In this document: positions 17,554 through 26,615 of the stretch, in pieces | Layout of the letters: each line of letters starts with the position of its first letter | Numbering within the stretch: position 1 is the first letter of the stretch | Assembly (NCBI GenBank): GCA_035644815.1 | Contig: DASQNU010000285.1 | Span: 3,521-67,520, forward strand | Length of the DNA stretch: 64,000 bases | Source: Brevibacillus_F sp035644815 | GTDB lineage: Bacteria; Bacillota; Bacilli; Brevibacillales; Brevibacillaceae | Direction of reading: 5' to 3' | Translations under genes and position numbers: made by a program | The notes under the pieces: generated by a model | Seen by the model: only the letters and a program-made list of their open reading frames with translations | The model's database searches: none | What the model was told of the DNA's origin: nothing

Positions 17554-19276
17554 GTGTGTTCTGCTCCTTGAACAGTTCTTTTCGAAGATTCATCCGATTG
17601 CGCAGCGTGTAGAGGGCAAACAGCAAGACCATGATGGTGACAATGGCTGCCACTGCCCATAAGATGAGCTCTACCATATCCAGATTCGCCCACGTGAGTG
17701 TCCATTGTTGTTCGGAAGGAAGCTTTTTGTCACCTTCGAACGGCGGCAATGGTCTGGAGTCCCGTGAGAAACCTGTCAGCTCTTGAAGATTGATCCAAGA
17801 TAGATTCGGGATCGACTGCATATGTCGAATCAATGGCTTTATCCCCTCAACACCCAAATAAGGATGGTAGAACATGCCGAATACGCTATCATCGACAAAC
17901 CGGGCTTTCTCCATCGCTGCGATCATGTCTTCCGTGGGGCTGAGCGAGGATGGGTCGTAATAGCCCGCCGTCTCAGGGAGAAGCGTCATTCCTTTCAGGA
18001 AAGTTGGCTTCGTCTGATAGGGAGGAACACCCATGATTTCCCAGTCCCGATCCCCTAACTGGGCCTGCCCGAGGATATAGGTAAAATAATGGCTGACAAT
18101 TTCGTACCCCTTTTGACTGATCGTATAATGCGGCGCTTCAAACGCAAGTGGAATCAGCCCGAGATCCGTAAGTTCCTTTTTTCCTTTTTCCAAACGCTCC
18201 GTGATGTAGTTCTCTTCAAATTGAGCTCGCTGCTTTTGATACGCCTCATACTGCTCTTTGGAAGCAAAATGATGCCTTTCGGAAGGGGCTCCCTTTTGTT
18301 CCGGAGGGGCGGCAATCGGCGCATTATTCTTCACGTCCCAAAACTCGAAGCCTTCCCCTGTCTCGCTGGATCGGTACTGATGGGTATACCCATGCAGCAC
18401 GATGCTTCCTCCCCTGGATTGCAGATGACGCAATACCTTTACCAGCTCCGGCGAGTCCTTGAGATGGGTGGTCTGCAAGGTGACTGGATTGGTATAGACC
18501 GGAATCAATGCAATCATGAAAGGGATCTGCTGATCGGCCAGATAATTACCGACATCCTGTAGCAAGCGGGGATCGGAAAGCGGATGAACATCCTCCAGCC
18601 GGATATAAGCCGAATGCTTCTGTTCATGAAGCTGGCTAGTCTGTCCAAAGAAGGAATGCAACGCATCCCCCAACGCATAATGAAACGGATTGAACAGGAT
18701 CTTGCTGGCAAAATAGGAGGTGTTTCCATTGCGCATATACAGAGGATACGAGTAGCTGCTCTTCCAACCCCGCTGCAGCGTCTCCCCTTGCAGGCGGTCC
18801 ACTTGATGAATGATTGCGTTTTTATCCAGCAACAGTTGTTGCATCCCCGAGGCTTTATCGATCTTATGGACGACCACCTGCCCTGAGACCGTGAGAAAGG
18901 CAAACCGTTTCCCCAGTCCCTGCGTATTCTCCCCAATGGCCAACACTGACCCTGGGAATTGCTCAAGGCTTGTACGCAGTGTCTCGGGTACTTGCCGGTC
19001 CTGTCCACCGTAGTACACGAGATGCGTGACACCGGCCAAGTCTTTTGGCGAGAACTGATCCATCTCAACAAACAGGATCTCATCCGTAAAATGACCCAGC
19101 AAAAGATCCAGTAACCGGACATTTTCATCGAGCGAGCCGCTCGGTGTGGCATATACCACTAGCACTTTTTGATTCTCTTTTGCCGCTGCCGGGTGGGAGA
19201 AGGGATATAGGGAAGAAAGAAATAAAAGCAGACAGCCAATGAAAAGCAGCAGGCGACGACAGCTTTTATTGCACAT
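17546..19276 (-). CDS. ydaL: DUF2334 (polysaccharide deacetylase-like) membrane-anchored extracellular protein (YdaL-type)
   Basis: 576 residues from the ATG at 19276, where the signal sequence begins (RRLLLFIGCLLLFLSSLYPF); frames further upstream overlap the GGDEF gene. The extracellular domain contains the DUF2334 pattern SAYIRLEDVHPLSDPRLLQD and IVLHGYTHQYR (HGxTH metal-type motif), then FEAPHYTISQKGYE. It has a C-terminal membrane helix. The fold belongs with NodB-like deacetylases, so modification of the exported glycan is a reasonable inference. Overlaps ydaK by about 11 bp. Confidence 0.8.
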   Translation of the reverse strand: MCNKSCRRLLLFIGCLLLFLSSLYPFSHPAAAKENQKVLVVYATPSGSLDENVRLLDLLLGHFTDEILFVEMDQFSPKDLAGVTHLVYYGGQDRQVPETLRTSLEQFPGSVLAIGENTQGLGKRFAFLTVSGQVVVHKIDKASGMQQLLLDKNAIIHQVDRLQGETLQRGWKSSYSYPLYMRNGNTSYFASKILFNPFHYALGDALHSFFGQTSQLHEQKHSAYIRLEDVHPLSDPRLLQDVGNYLADQQIPFMIALIPVYTNPVTLQTTHLKDSPELVKVLRHLQSRGGSIVLHGYTHQYRSSETGEGFEFWDVKNNAPIAAPPEQKGAPSERHHFASKEQYEAYQKQRAQFEENYITERLEKGKKELTDLGLIPLAFEAPHYTISQKGYEIVSHYFTYILGQAQLGDRDWEIMGVPPYQTKPTFLKGMTLLPETAGYYDPSSLSPTEDMIAAMEKARFVDDSVFGMFYHPYLGVEGIKPLIRHMQSIPNLSWINLQELTGFSRDSRPLPPFEGDKKLPSEQQWTLTWANLDMVELILWAVAAIVTIMVLLFALYTLRNRMNLRKELFKEQNTHG

Positions 19277-20120
19277 ATTGATCCAACTCTTCCCTGGCAT
19301 GCTTGACCATCTCCATGTACTCGCTATGCTCCTCCCGATATTCCGCAAGCCCAAAGGAAATGGTTAGCTCCACCTGCTTTCGTTTCTTTTCCAGCGTATG
19401 CTTTTGCAGCATCTGCTCCACTTTTCGGATGACCAGCTCTCCATTTTCCTCCACACAATTATTCAGCAAGATGGCAAAGCGATCGTTGCCAATCCGATAT
19501 TTGCGATCGGTAATCCTCGTCTTGCTGCGCAGTGTGTCAGCCAATACCTTCATGAGATAGGCCGTTTCCTTTTCCCCGTATAATGCAAGAAACTGATCGT
19601 AATACATGATCCGAACCATCAGGAGCGAGAAAGGTACACCCGTGCGCCGGGAGCGATTAAACTCCTCCTCCATATCAAAATAGAAGCGTTTTTCATTATC
19701 AAAGCCCGTCCATTCATCGATCGTCACAAAATCTGCAAACTTCTGCTTCATCTCCCGGTTTTCCTCAAGAATGGTGGTAAGTACGCGGTGAAGCAGTCCG
19801 GATAAGGAAGCGGCAACGATGAACGCAATCATCCATAGAATCATTTCTTTTACGGACAATGGGAGCGGTAGCGAAAAGAACTCCGAGAAAACCAGGGTAC
19901 TGCCAAAAACAAACAGGGCCAAGAGCGCACTTCCCAGCCCCATCAATAGCCCCCACACCATCCCGATCGAGCACAGCACCAGTGTGGACAACAGCAGGAT
20001 CCAGTTGATGGGCGAAATCCACTCGCCCTTTACCAGACTCAGGCAGACAATGACCGTAAACAAAAAAATGCCGATTTGATAAAGCAAATAGGGTTGAGTT
20101 CTAATGAAGAATCCCTTCAT
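19266..20120 (-). CDS. ydaK: Membrane GGDEF-domain protein with degenerate active site and intact I-site (c-di-GMP receptor, YdaK-type)
   Basis: 284 residues from the ATG at 20120, six bases after AAAGGAAGC. The N-terminal half is four or five membrane helices; the rest is a GGDEF domain beginning near FVTIDEWTGFDNEKRFYFDM. The signature is GNDRF instead of GG(D/E)EF, so cyclase activity is unlikely. The inhibitory-site motif RITD lies exactly five residues before it and is intact. This matches YdaK, which binds c-di-GMP and activates the linked synthase. It overlaps ydaJ by 20 bp. Confidence 0.85.
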   Translation of the reverse strand: MKGFFIRTQPYLLYQIGIFLFTVIVCLSLVKGEWISPINWILLLSTLVLCSIGMVWGLLMGLGSALLALFVFGSTLVFSEFFSLPLPLSVKEMILWMIAFIVAASLSGLLHRVLTTILEENREMKQKFADFVTIDEWTGFDNEKRFYFDMEEEFNRSRRTGVPFSLLMVRIMYYDQFLALYGEKETAYLMKVLADTLRSKTRITDRKYRIGNDRFAILLNNCVEENGELVIRKVEQMLQKHTLEKKRKQVELTISFGLAEYREEHSEYMEMVKHAREELDQYVQ

Positions 20121-21249
20121 TGTAAAGCTTCCTTTCTGCAAGCAACGGAATCAGATTGTCAAAGCTATGTGTGTCCCTGGTATGGTAGTCAATGAAGCCA
20201 CCATATAGGTCATTATCCGGATGCAAGGTTTGAAGATGGATCATGCGGTAATACAGATCACTCGCAAAATCATGCTCCTGTAATTCGATCGCAGCCAGAA
20301 TGGCTAATCCGTACACAGCAGGAGACTCATAACCAACAACCGCCCGTTTTGTTTTCTGCTCATAGATTCCGTACAGCTTTCGTTCTTGATAAAAAGTTTC
20401 TTTTACAAACTGCCAAAAAGCGGGGGAGGATTCCCCCAATTGCGCCCGCGCATACACAATGAACAGCTGGTCGATCAAATTGATTTTTTCTTGGAACGTA
20501 TAGGTCTTTTGCTTCCAATCATACGAAAACGGAAAAAAGCCGTGCTGAACCGGCAAATTCTTCATAAAGCCTGTAAGAAACTGATAACTTTCATCATCCA
20601 GGATATTTTGTTCATACATGTATCCAAGGGCTTTGCTGTCGAGATAGGAAATGGTCAATTGGGGACTGGTCCATTTGCTTTGTTCATCATAAAAATCACC
20701 CAATCCCCGCTCTACGCGATGATTTTCCAACAGACTGCTGGCGATATCGTCCGCCCAGTCTTGATACTCCGGCAGGTTCCATTTCCGTGCAGCCTGATAA
20801 AGAGCTTGCATGATGCGCAAATCGTCAACCAGCGCATTGGTGGATACGGCCTTGGTGCCAGCGCCAACCTTCCAATAAAACAGGTCGTTGCTCATTCGAA
20901 AGGAGCGCTTTGCCACGTCCGCACTCTCCTTGAACAGCTGCTGATCATTTTTTTCCACGGCATACAGCATCCACAAGCCCAGTGATTCGGACAGCGACTC
21001 CACTCCCTGTGCGCGATTGGGATCATCTGCAGGGCGAGAGATCATTGTTGTCTTAATCGTTCCGTCCGGGTTCATCAAATGCTTGCGAATAAAAACTTCT
21101 CCAGGCAAGCGATTGACCGTATTCTGTTGGGAGATGACCACATTGCTAGACGGGTCGATGAAATGACTGATCCCCATCGTTCCCCCCAAGATGATGATGA
21201 TTGCCAAGCACCATTTAATTGCTTTGTAAGGAGATAATTTGATTGTCAT
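20101..21249 (-). CDS. ydaJ: Glycoside hydrolase family 8-like exported protein (YdaJ-type)
   Basis: 382 residues after GGGGAGAG. An N-terminal signal/anchor helix (WCLAIIIILGGTMGISHFI) precedes an (alpha/alpha)6-type domain: SESLGLWMLYAVEKND, NDLFYWKVGAGTKAVSTNAL, VDDLRIMQALYQAARKW. This resembles GH8/BcsZ-like endoglucanases that trim the polymer of cellulose-type operons. Catalytic residues cannot be verified without alignment. It overlaps the upstream CheY-like gene by 35 bp. Confidence 0.75.
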   Translation of the reverse strand: MTIKLSPYKAIKWCLAIIIILGGTMGISHFIDPSSNVVISQQNTVNRLPGEVFIRKHLMNPDGTIKTTMISRPADDPNRAQGVESLSESLGLWMLYAVEKNDQQLFKESADVAKRSFRMSNDLFYWKVGAGTKAVSTNALVDDLRIMQALYQAARKWNLPEYQDWADDIASSLLENHRVERGLGDFYDEQSKWTSPQLTISYLDSKALGYMYEQNILDDESYQFLTGFMKNLPVQHGFFPFSYDWKQKTYTFQEKINLIDQLFIVYARAQLGESSPAFWQFVKETFYQERKLYGIYEQKTKRAVVGYESPAVYGLAILAAIELQEHDFASDLYYRMIHLQTLHPDNDLYGGFIDYHTRDTHSFDNLIPLLAERKLYNEGILH

Positions 21250-21625
21250 GGCTGTTCTCTCCCCTACCTCCCACCAAATTTTCGATCATGAACTCAACCT
21301 TTTCTTTTTGCAAAGGCTTGATCAAATAATGCTTCGCTCCGGCAGTAATGGCTCGGATCACCACATCCTTTTGTCCCACTACCGTACACATGATGATGTT
21401 TGCTTTTCGATCTATTTCCAAAATTCTTCTGGTTGCTGTAATCCCATCCATCCCGCGCAAATGAATATCCATCATCACCAGATCCGGCCGGAGCACGCTG
21501 TATTTGTGGAGCGCTTCTTCCCCGGAAGCCACCTCGGCCAGAACCTTCCAGCCCATTTCTTCAAAGATGCTCCTTACCACCGCCCTTGAAAAGGAGTGTT
21601 CCTCCACAATCATGACAGTCTTCAC
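21215..21625 (-). CDS. Single-domain CheY-like response regulator heading the exopolysaccharide operon
   Basis: 136 residues from GTG at 21625, after GAGGAAG. It is receiver-only: phospho-Asp in PDLVMMDIHLRGMDG, Thr in IIMCTVVGQKD, Lys in HYLIKPLQ. The acidic pocket reads VEEH rather than the common DD pair. With no output domain it must act by protein contact, perhaps on the membrane proteins encoded downstream. I do not recall this gene in the B. subtilis ydaJKLMN operon, so it may be an added control point. Confidence 0.82.
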   Translation of the reverse strand: MKTVMIVEEHSFSRAVVRSIFEEMGWKVLAEVASGEEALHKYSVLRPDLVMMDIHLRGMDGITATRRILEIDRKANIIMCTVVGQKDVVIRAITAGAKHYLIKPLQKEKVEFMIENLVGGRGENSHDNQIISLQSN

Positions 21626-21736
21626 TACACTTCCTCATTTCCATGTACATTTGCAACGTCGTCTATCATACAAATCGAATCTGGACAATTTCTGAACAAG
21701 ATGTTGAAGGGGGCGTTCACAGGAAGGGCTAAAAAC

Positions 21737-21808
21737 AAAAAAAGCCTCTGCAGGTTTTGGCCGTACTGAGGCATAGGCTATTAAATACCCTAGAAGAGGA
21801 TTTGTCAA
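21737..21808 (-). promoter_or_regulatory. SigA promoter followed at once by an intrinsic-terminator hairpin (possible attenuator of the exopolysaccharide operon)
   Basis: Minus strand: -35 TTGACA (21808-21803), 17-bp spacer, -10 TTTAAT (21785-21780). The expected start is near 21774. From 21772 to 21744 the RNA would fold with GCCTC/GAGGC plus GUA/UGC pairs, followed directly by seven T (21743-21737). The operon's first gene starts 110 bp further on. Confidence 0.6.
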
Positions 21809-21862
21809 GGTTACATATAATTAACTACTTCCCCATTATTAGACAAAATGAGGTGCTATATA

Positions 21863-22408
21863 ATGAGAAAAACCGTAATTGCTCCTTGGACGGAAAACTG
21901 GTTTGATTTATATCGCATAGAAGAAATCTTGTTGAGATCCATATTCTTCGACGAGTTACTAGAGATCCATCATATCGGAAGCACTTCCGTTCCACAGATC
22001 GGCTTTGCCAAACCGATCATTGATATTCTCATGGTCGTGAAAGATATTACCCAGGTAGATGGGTATGATGAACAAATGATTCAGATCGGCTATCAGCCGC
22101 GTGGAGAGCAAGGCATTCATGGTCGGCGATATTTTTCTAAAGGTGGAGATCAGAGGACTCATCATGTACATATTTATGAAACCGGAAATATCAACATCGA
22201 GTATCATCTGAACTTTAAAGAATATTTGATGAATCATCCGCTGGAGGCTAAAGCATATGGTGAGTTGAAATTACGATTAGCCGAGCAATCGCCGGATGAT
22301 GTGCATTTCTATCAAAATGGGAAAGATGCTTTTTGTAAGGAGATTGTGAGGAAGGCGATGGAGTGGGCGGGTGAAAGAAAGTCCACGAAGGAGGAGAACA
22401 AAGGATAA
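21863..22408 (+). CDS. GrpB/UPF0157 family nucleotidyltransferase-like protein
   Basis: 181 residues from the ATG at 21863, seven bases after GAGGTG; an in-frame ATG at 21848 has no site. The opening RKTVIAPWTENWFDLYRIEE, then IEIHHIGSTSVP-like HHIGSTSVPQIGFAKPIIDI and later HHVHIYETGN, are typical of the GrpB family, which shares the nucleotidyltransferase fold. Activity in the family is poorly defined. Stand-alone gene followed by a strong terminator. Confidence 0.85.
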   Translation: MRKTVIAPWTENWFDLYRIEEILLRSIFFDELLEIHHIGSTSVPQIGFAKPIIDILMVVKDITQVDGYDEQMIQIGYQPRGEQGIHGRRYFSKGGDQRTHHVHIYETGNINIEYHLNFKEYLMNHPLEAKAYGELKLRLAEQSPDDVHFYQNGKDAFCKEIVRKAMEWAGERKSTKEENKG

Positions 22409-22469
22409 AGGAAGCATAAGGATCTAATGTAGGTTGTCTTTTCTAACCTTGTGGATTGTTCTTGATACA

Positions 22470-22536
22470 AAAGCAGGGGGAAGGCTGAGGTTTCTGGGAT
22501 ATCCCTTTTCCTCGATCCTTCCCCTGCTTTTTTTCT
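22470..22536. terminator. Strong terminator after grpB, probably also the original rlmCD terminator
   Basis: GCAGGGGGAAGG (22472-22483) pairs with CCTTCCCCTGC (22517-22527), followed by TTTTTTT; the inner part GAGG/CCTC extends it. It lies outside the left repeat of the integrated element. Confidence 0.75.
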
Positions 22537-22546
22537 AATGTTTATT

Positions 22547-22657
22547 TTACCGTTGCCATGTGTTTATGACTTCAATCAAGGTTTTATTTTCGGTTGCATT
22601 CTTCCGGTGTAACAATGCCACCGACTCTACATGCCCCGTTTCGGGATGCTCTTGAAT
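22547..22657 (-). pseudogene. Stranded 3' end of rlmCD (left junction of the integrated element)
   Basis: On the minus strand this segment reads IQEHPETGHVESVALLHRK, then about 16 more residues to a TAA at 22547-22549. GHVESVALL is identical to the end of the real RlmCD at 32117. There is no start codon. It fits the original chromosomal 3' end of rlmCD being displaced when the element brought in a replacement end. Confidence 0.5.
22610..22639. repeat. Left attachment repeat (att) of the integrative element
   Basis: Contains GCCACCGACTC and ACATGCCCCGT. It matches 32129-32158 at 28 of 30 positions, with mismatches at 22616 and 22628. The gene-less stretch 22409-22845 otherwise holds the grpB terminator, the rlmCD remnant and the left arm sites; I see nothing else in it. 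Confidence 0.7.
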
Positions 22658-22754
22658 GATGATACATCAAGTTTCCAATAGTTTATTTTATTGCGAAAGA
22701 GATCTCTTAATTCATCCTCTAGAACACTAGTAATTACTCCGATGAAATTAAGTG

Positions 22755-22774
22755 TGTGGTCAAAAATGTGGTCA
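22755..22774 (+). other. Left pair of integrase arm-type sites
   Basis: TGTGGTCA occurs at 22755-22762 and 22767-22774, 12 bp apart in the same orientation. The same octamer occurs twice near the right end. Confidence 0.6.
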
Positions 22775-22845
22775 TTTTTTTATGTCAATTAGATTTATAT
22801 GGTATATTAATATTGTAGAAAATTGTCACTATTTGGAGTGATTAT

Positions 22846-24480
22846 ATGGTTACAACTTCTGATTTAATCACGTCTGGTTATTTTCCTAGAGAATTACCTC
22901 CCCCATTTAATACAAAAGATTTAGGCACTCATTTAACTACCATTTTAAGTAACTTACAAGGTCACAGAGTAAGTAAACTTGTATCGTTTGATATACCTAA
23001 AGTAAAACTTGCGAGAAGGCACCTTGGAATACCAAATCCATTACAACAAATCAAATTATCTCAAGTGATTGAAACTAATTGGGCTCAGATCCAAGCGCAT
23101 TATAGTAAATCAAATGTCTCTGCAAGTGTACCTGTTCACACCCCTTCTGGTAAACGAGCTGTTGCAACCACCTTTAGTTTTGGTGAACTACCTGTAGAAA
23201 GAGCTTTACGATCTCCAGGATCGAGAATACTTCTAAAAACTGATATTTCTAGATATTATCCATCAATTTATACTCATAGTATTCCCTGGGCACTCCATAC
23301 CAAGAGTACTGCAAAAAGAACTAGGGGTAACTCACTTTTCGGAAATTTGATAGATGAAAGCGTAAGAAATTCACAAGACGGTCAAACAATGGGAATACCA
23401 ATTGGTCCAGATACTTCTTTAATTGTTTCAGAGATAATAGGAAGCGAACTTGATCATCTTCTTCAGTTAGAAATACCTAACCTCAAAGGCTTTAGATATG
23501 TAGATGATTATTATCTCTATTTTGAAAATGTTTCAGATGCTGAAATAGCATGTGCAAAAATGACAAACATTTTAAAATCGTTTGAACTAGATCCTAATAC
23601 TGTAAAAACTTCAATTACACATTTGCCAGAAATACTTGAGAAAAAGTGGGCACTTGAACTAAGGCTTTATGATATTAGAGAAAATCAAAAGGCCCAAAAA
23701 AGGGATATTATTAGTTATTTTAGTAAAGCTTTTGAGTATTCACTCGAATTTCCTAGTGATGCCGTTCTAAAGTATGCACTAAAAAGAAGTCGATCATTTA
23801 AAATATCTTATGATAATTGGCCATTATACGAGTCTTTAATCCTACGAGCGATGATAGACGAACCTAGTGTATTGCCCACTGCTGCTCAAATTCTCCTTTC
23901 ATACCAGCAAGCTGGTTATACCTTAGCAATGACTAAGATTACCGAAACAATTTATGATTTAATTAAATACCATAGTAGGTACCGTCATACGTTTGAGGTG
24001 GCATGGGCACTTTGGATTGCGAAAAGTTTAAATATTTCAATCCCTGATTATATTGCAGATATGGTTTCAGAATTTGATAATTCTGTTATTGCGCTCATTG
24101 CCCTTGATTTAAGAGACTCCGGGCTCATATCAAGACTAAAAACAACTTTATGGCGAAATTATATGACGGTAACTAATCTTTCTGAAGAGCAATGGTTACT
24201 CACATATGAAGCACATATTAAAGGGTGGTTAAACTTGGCAAGTGGCAGTACCGCTTTCGGAGCTAATCAGTTTTTTAATACTTTAAAAAGTAATAATGTA
24301 CAGTTTTATGATAAAACAGCAACCGTTAGTACCTTTATCCCGCCTTATTTAAATGGGGGGAACATATCTTTCGAAGATGTGCTAGAAAGATTAATTGAAA
24401 AGACAGGACTTGAGAAGACGGATATTGCTAAAAGTGACAATCTAAATTACGACATGCTCTTTCCATACATTGAATATTAA
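22846..24480 (+). CDS. Abi/DRT-type reverse transcriptase with C-terminal helical domain (probable antiphage protein)
   Basis: 544 residues. The N-terminus has GYFPRELPPPF (11-21), a signature I associate with Abi- and UG/DRT-group reverse transcriptases. The polymerase core shows LKTDISRYYPSIYTHSIPWA (Asp 133), GIPIGPDTSLIVSEI and the catalytic YVDD (218-221). There is no intron maturase, HNH or retron-like partner. About residues 300-544 are alpha-helical, like the repeat domains of AbiK/AbiA-type proteins. Such single-gene RTs abort phage infection, often by template-independent DNA synthesis. The subgroup cannot be fixed without a tree. First cargo gene inside the left end of the element. 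Confidence 0.8.
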   Translation: MVTTSDLITSGYFPRELPPPFNTKDLGTHLTTILSNLQGHRVSKLVSFDIPKVKLARRHLGIPNPLQQIKLSQVIETNWAQIQAHYSKSNVSASVPVHTPSGKRAVATTFSFGELPVERALRSPGSRILLKTDISRYYPSIYTHSIPWALHTKSTAKRTRGNSLFGNLIDESVRNSQDGQTMGIPIGPDTSLIVSEIIGSELDHLLQLEIPNLKGFRYVDDYYLYFENVSDAEIACAKMTNILKSFELDPNTVKTSITHLPEILEKKWALELRLYDIRENQKAQKRDIISYFSKAFEYSLEFPSDAVLKYALKRSRSFKISYDNWPLYESLILRAMIDEPSVLPTAAQILLSYQQAGYTLAMTKITETIYDLIKYHSRYRHTFEVAWALWIAKSLNISIPDYIADMVSEFDNSVIALIALDLRDSGLISRLKTTLWRNYMTVTNLSEEQWLLTYEAHIKGWLNLASGSTAFGANQFFNTLKSNNVQFYDKTATVSTFIPPYLNGGNISFEDVLERLIEKTGLEKTDIAKSDNLNYDMLFPYIEY

Positions 24481-24638
24481 TTTGTTATCTTACCTTCATC
24501 AGTATCTTTAATAACTAATTGATTAATTCTCAGATTTACAATAAGAAATATAATTGTGCATTTGTTTCCTGGGAGATTTAAAGTGCTATTTCCAATCGGC
24601 ACGACGGCTGCGAGTAGGATCAGTAGAATACTATCGTT

Positions 24639-24684
24639 CTAGAATCACCCCTCATTCAAAGTGATGGTGGTGATTCTATCACTT
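24639..24684 (+). terminator. Hairpin between the reverse transcriptase and DUF262 genes
   Basis: AGAATCACC (24640-24648) pairs with GGTGATTCT (24667-24675), with a second nested option GTGAT/ATCAC. There is only a short T run after it, so termination is possible but weak. The rest of 24481-24758 shows no gene. Confidence 0.4.
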
Positions 24685-24758
24685 TATAACCAATTATGTG
24701 CAACTTAACTATCTGATAGAATAAGAAATAAGGAAAAATCAATCAGGAGGAAAGCACT

Positions 24759-26504
24759 ATGAGCGATTTTCGGTTAGATTCCATGAAACTAGATTACCTT
24801 TTAAAATCAATTGATGAAGGTGCTTTAAAATTACCCTCATTTCAACGGGATTTTAAATGGAAACAGGGCCAAATAAAAAAACTACTTGATTCAATACAAA
24901 AAAAACACCCAGCTGGCTCACTTCTATTTCTCGAAGTTAATCCACGCAAAAAACTGATTCAGGATGAACCATTTAAATATGCGGAAATTCCTACGGATAC
25001 TACTGCCGATTATTTGGTGTTGGACGGGCAACAACGTCTCACATCATGTTATAGTGTTTTCTATAATAAAGGCGACTTTAAATATTTTCTAAATTTATTA
25101 GAACTTCACAAGCAAGTAGATGAACATGGTGCAGACAATATGGAATTTGAATCATTCATCATATCCAAAAAGGTTGACTTCTACCCTGACCAATATCTTG
25201 CACAACATTTATTACCTTTTTATTTTTTAATAAGCAAAGATGTATTAAGAGAAAAATTAGCATCTTATAAACAAAATCTGAGGGAAACTAATTTTGATCC
25301 AGGATATATAAATTTTATTGAAACGAAACTAGAAAGTATCCTTGATCCATTTTTTGATTATAGATTTCCTACCATTGCTTTACCTAAAACTCTCACCCTT
25401 GACGGTGTATGTAAGGTATTTCAGTCCATAAATACCACAGGTCTTAGACTCTCAGCTTTTGATATATGCGTAGCACGTTTTATGTCAGATGGCCAAGATC
25501 TTAAAAACAAACTTAAAACGGCATGCACTGATTATCCAAATCTAATCCCAGTGCTTGAAAAAGATGAAACCATTGTTTTACAAACTATAGCCTTGCTTAG
25601 TGATAAGTCCCCCAAACGTGACAAACTGGCTGATAACTTGACAAAGGAAGATCTAAGATTATGGGATAAGGCAATCATTGGCTTAAACCAATCAATTGAA
25701 CTATTGAATGATTGGGGGGTTGGTCTGGATAAAAACGTGTCCCTACTACCATATCAACCAACAATACCCGTGATTGCATCCGTTATTGTCGATCGAGAAT
25801 ACGAAAGACAAGATGTCCCATCTCAAGCAAGTATCAAACAAAAGCTTAAACGTTGGTTTTATACAGTCTGCCTCATGACTAGGTATAACGAGGGCACAGA
25901 CAATAAGATGAGAGATGACTTCCTTGCCCTCAAAAAATGGATACTGGATGACTCAAATGTTCCCGATTATATTGGGATACCAATCTATTGGCATCTTGAT
26001 CAAACAATTAAACTTAATCGGGGCGGTGCAATAGGGAAGACCCTACTCTGTTGTTTAAACATGCAAAAGCCATCTGATTTTTACACAGGTCAACAAGTTG
26101 GTGTAGGCAGAAACGTTATCGAATCTCAACTTCATCATATATTCCCCAAAGGAACATACAAATCCAAATATGGTGATTTAATAAACTCTGTCTTTAATTA
26201 CACCTACCTAACTCCTGATTCTAACAACTATATTCGGAATAAAGACACAAGTACTTATGTTGATGGAATAATGACAGCAAGGTCAATATCATCTGATACA
26301 TTTAAAACCGAACTTAAAGGGCATTTGATTAATAACAATGCTTATGACAATTTAATCAACCAAAATTACGAACAATTTCTCAAAGAACGTGTTGAAGAAT
26401 TTAGAATATGTCTCATTCAAAATGTTGGTCTAGATATTCGATTTGATTCACAAACTCATGATATCGATACCCTAGATGAAGAATATGATTTATCGGAAGA
26501 TTAA
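24759..26504 (+). CDS. DUF262-HNH (GmrSD/DUF1524-like) protein, probable defence nuclease
   Basis: 581 residues starting after CAGGAGG. The N-terminal DUF262 (ParB/Srx-like NTPase) has LKLPSFQRDFKWKQGQIKKL and YLVLDGQQRLTSCYSVF. The C-terminal part has a DUF1524/HNH-like site, QLHHIFPKGTYKSKYG followed by the Asn-rich FNYTYLTPDSNNYIRNKD. This architecture is shared by GmrSD type IV restriction enzymes and relatives that cut modified phage DNA using NTP hydrolysis. It stands next to a defence-type reverse transcriptase within a mobile element, which supports a role in immunity. The target modification is unknown. Confidence 0.8.
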   Translation: MSDFRLDSMKLDYLLKSIDEGALKLPSFQRDFKWKQGQIKKLLDSIQKKHPAGSLLFLEVNPRKKLIQDEPFKYAEIPTDTTADYLVLDGQQRLTSCYSVFYNKGDFKYFLNLLELHKQVDEHGADNMEFESFIISKKVDFYPDQYLAQHLLPFYFLISKDVLREKLASYKQNLRETNFDPGYINFIETKLESILDPFFDYRFPTIALPKTLTLDGVCKVFQSINTTGLRLSAFDICVARFMSDGQDLKNKLKTACTDYPNLIPVLEKDETIVLQTIALLSDKSPKRDKLADNLTKEDLRLWDKAIIGLNQSIELLNDWGVGLDKNVSLLPYQPTIPVIASVIVDREYERQDVPSQASIKQKLKRWFYTVCLMTRYNEGTDNKMRDDFLALKKWILDDSNVPDYIGIPIYWHLDQTIKLNRGGAIGKTLLCCLNMQKPSDFYTGQQVGVGRNVIESQLHHIFPKGTYKSKYGDLINSVFNYTYLTPDSNNYIRNKDTSTYVDGIMTARSISSDTFKTELKGHLINNNAYDNLINQNYEQFLKERVEEFRICLIQNVGLDIRFDSQTHDIDTLDEEYDLSED

Positions 26505-26534
26505 TAGCTAGTAATGTGGTAGATAACAGAAAAA

Positions 26535-26582
26535 TCACAATAAAATGGCGCGAGGGCTTAGCCCCGCGCTATTTTATTGTAA
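26535..26582. terminator. Long bidirectional terminator between DUF262 gene and CI-like repressor
   Basis: ACAATAAAAT (26537-26546) pairs with ATTTTATTGT (26571-26580), with inner GCGCG/CGCGC and GGGC/GCCC steps. It is nearly perfect over about 20 bp, with A and T runs on both sides. Confidence 0.85.
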
Positions 26583-26615
26583 TGCGTATTATTTCCGAGC
26601 AAGTGCTTCCTTTAA

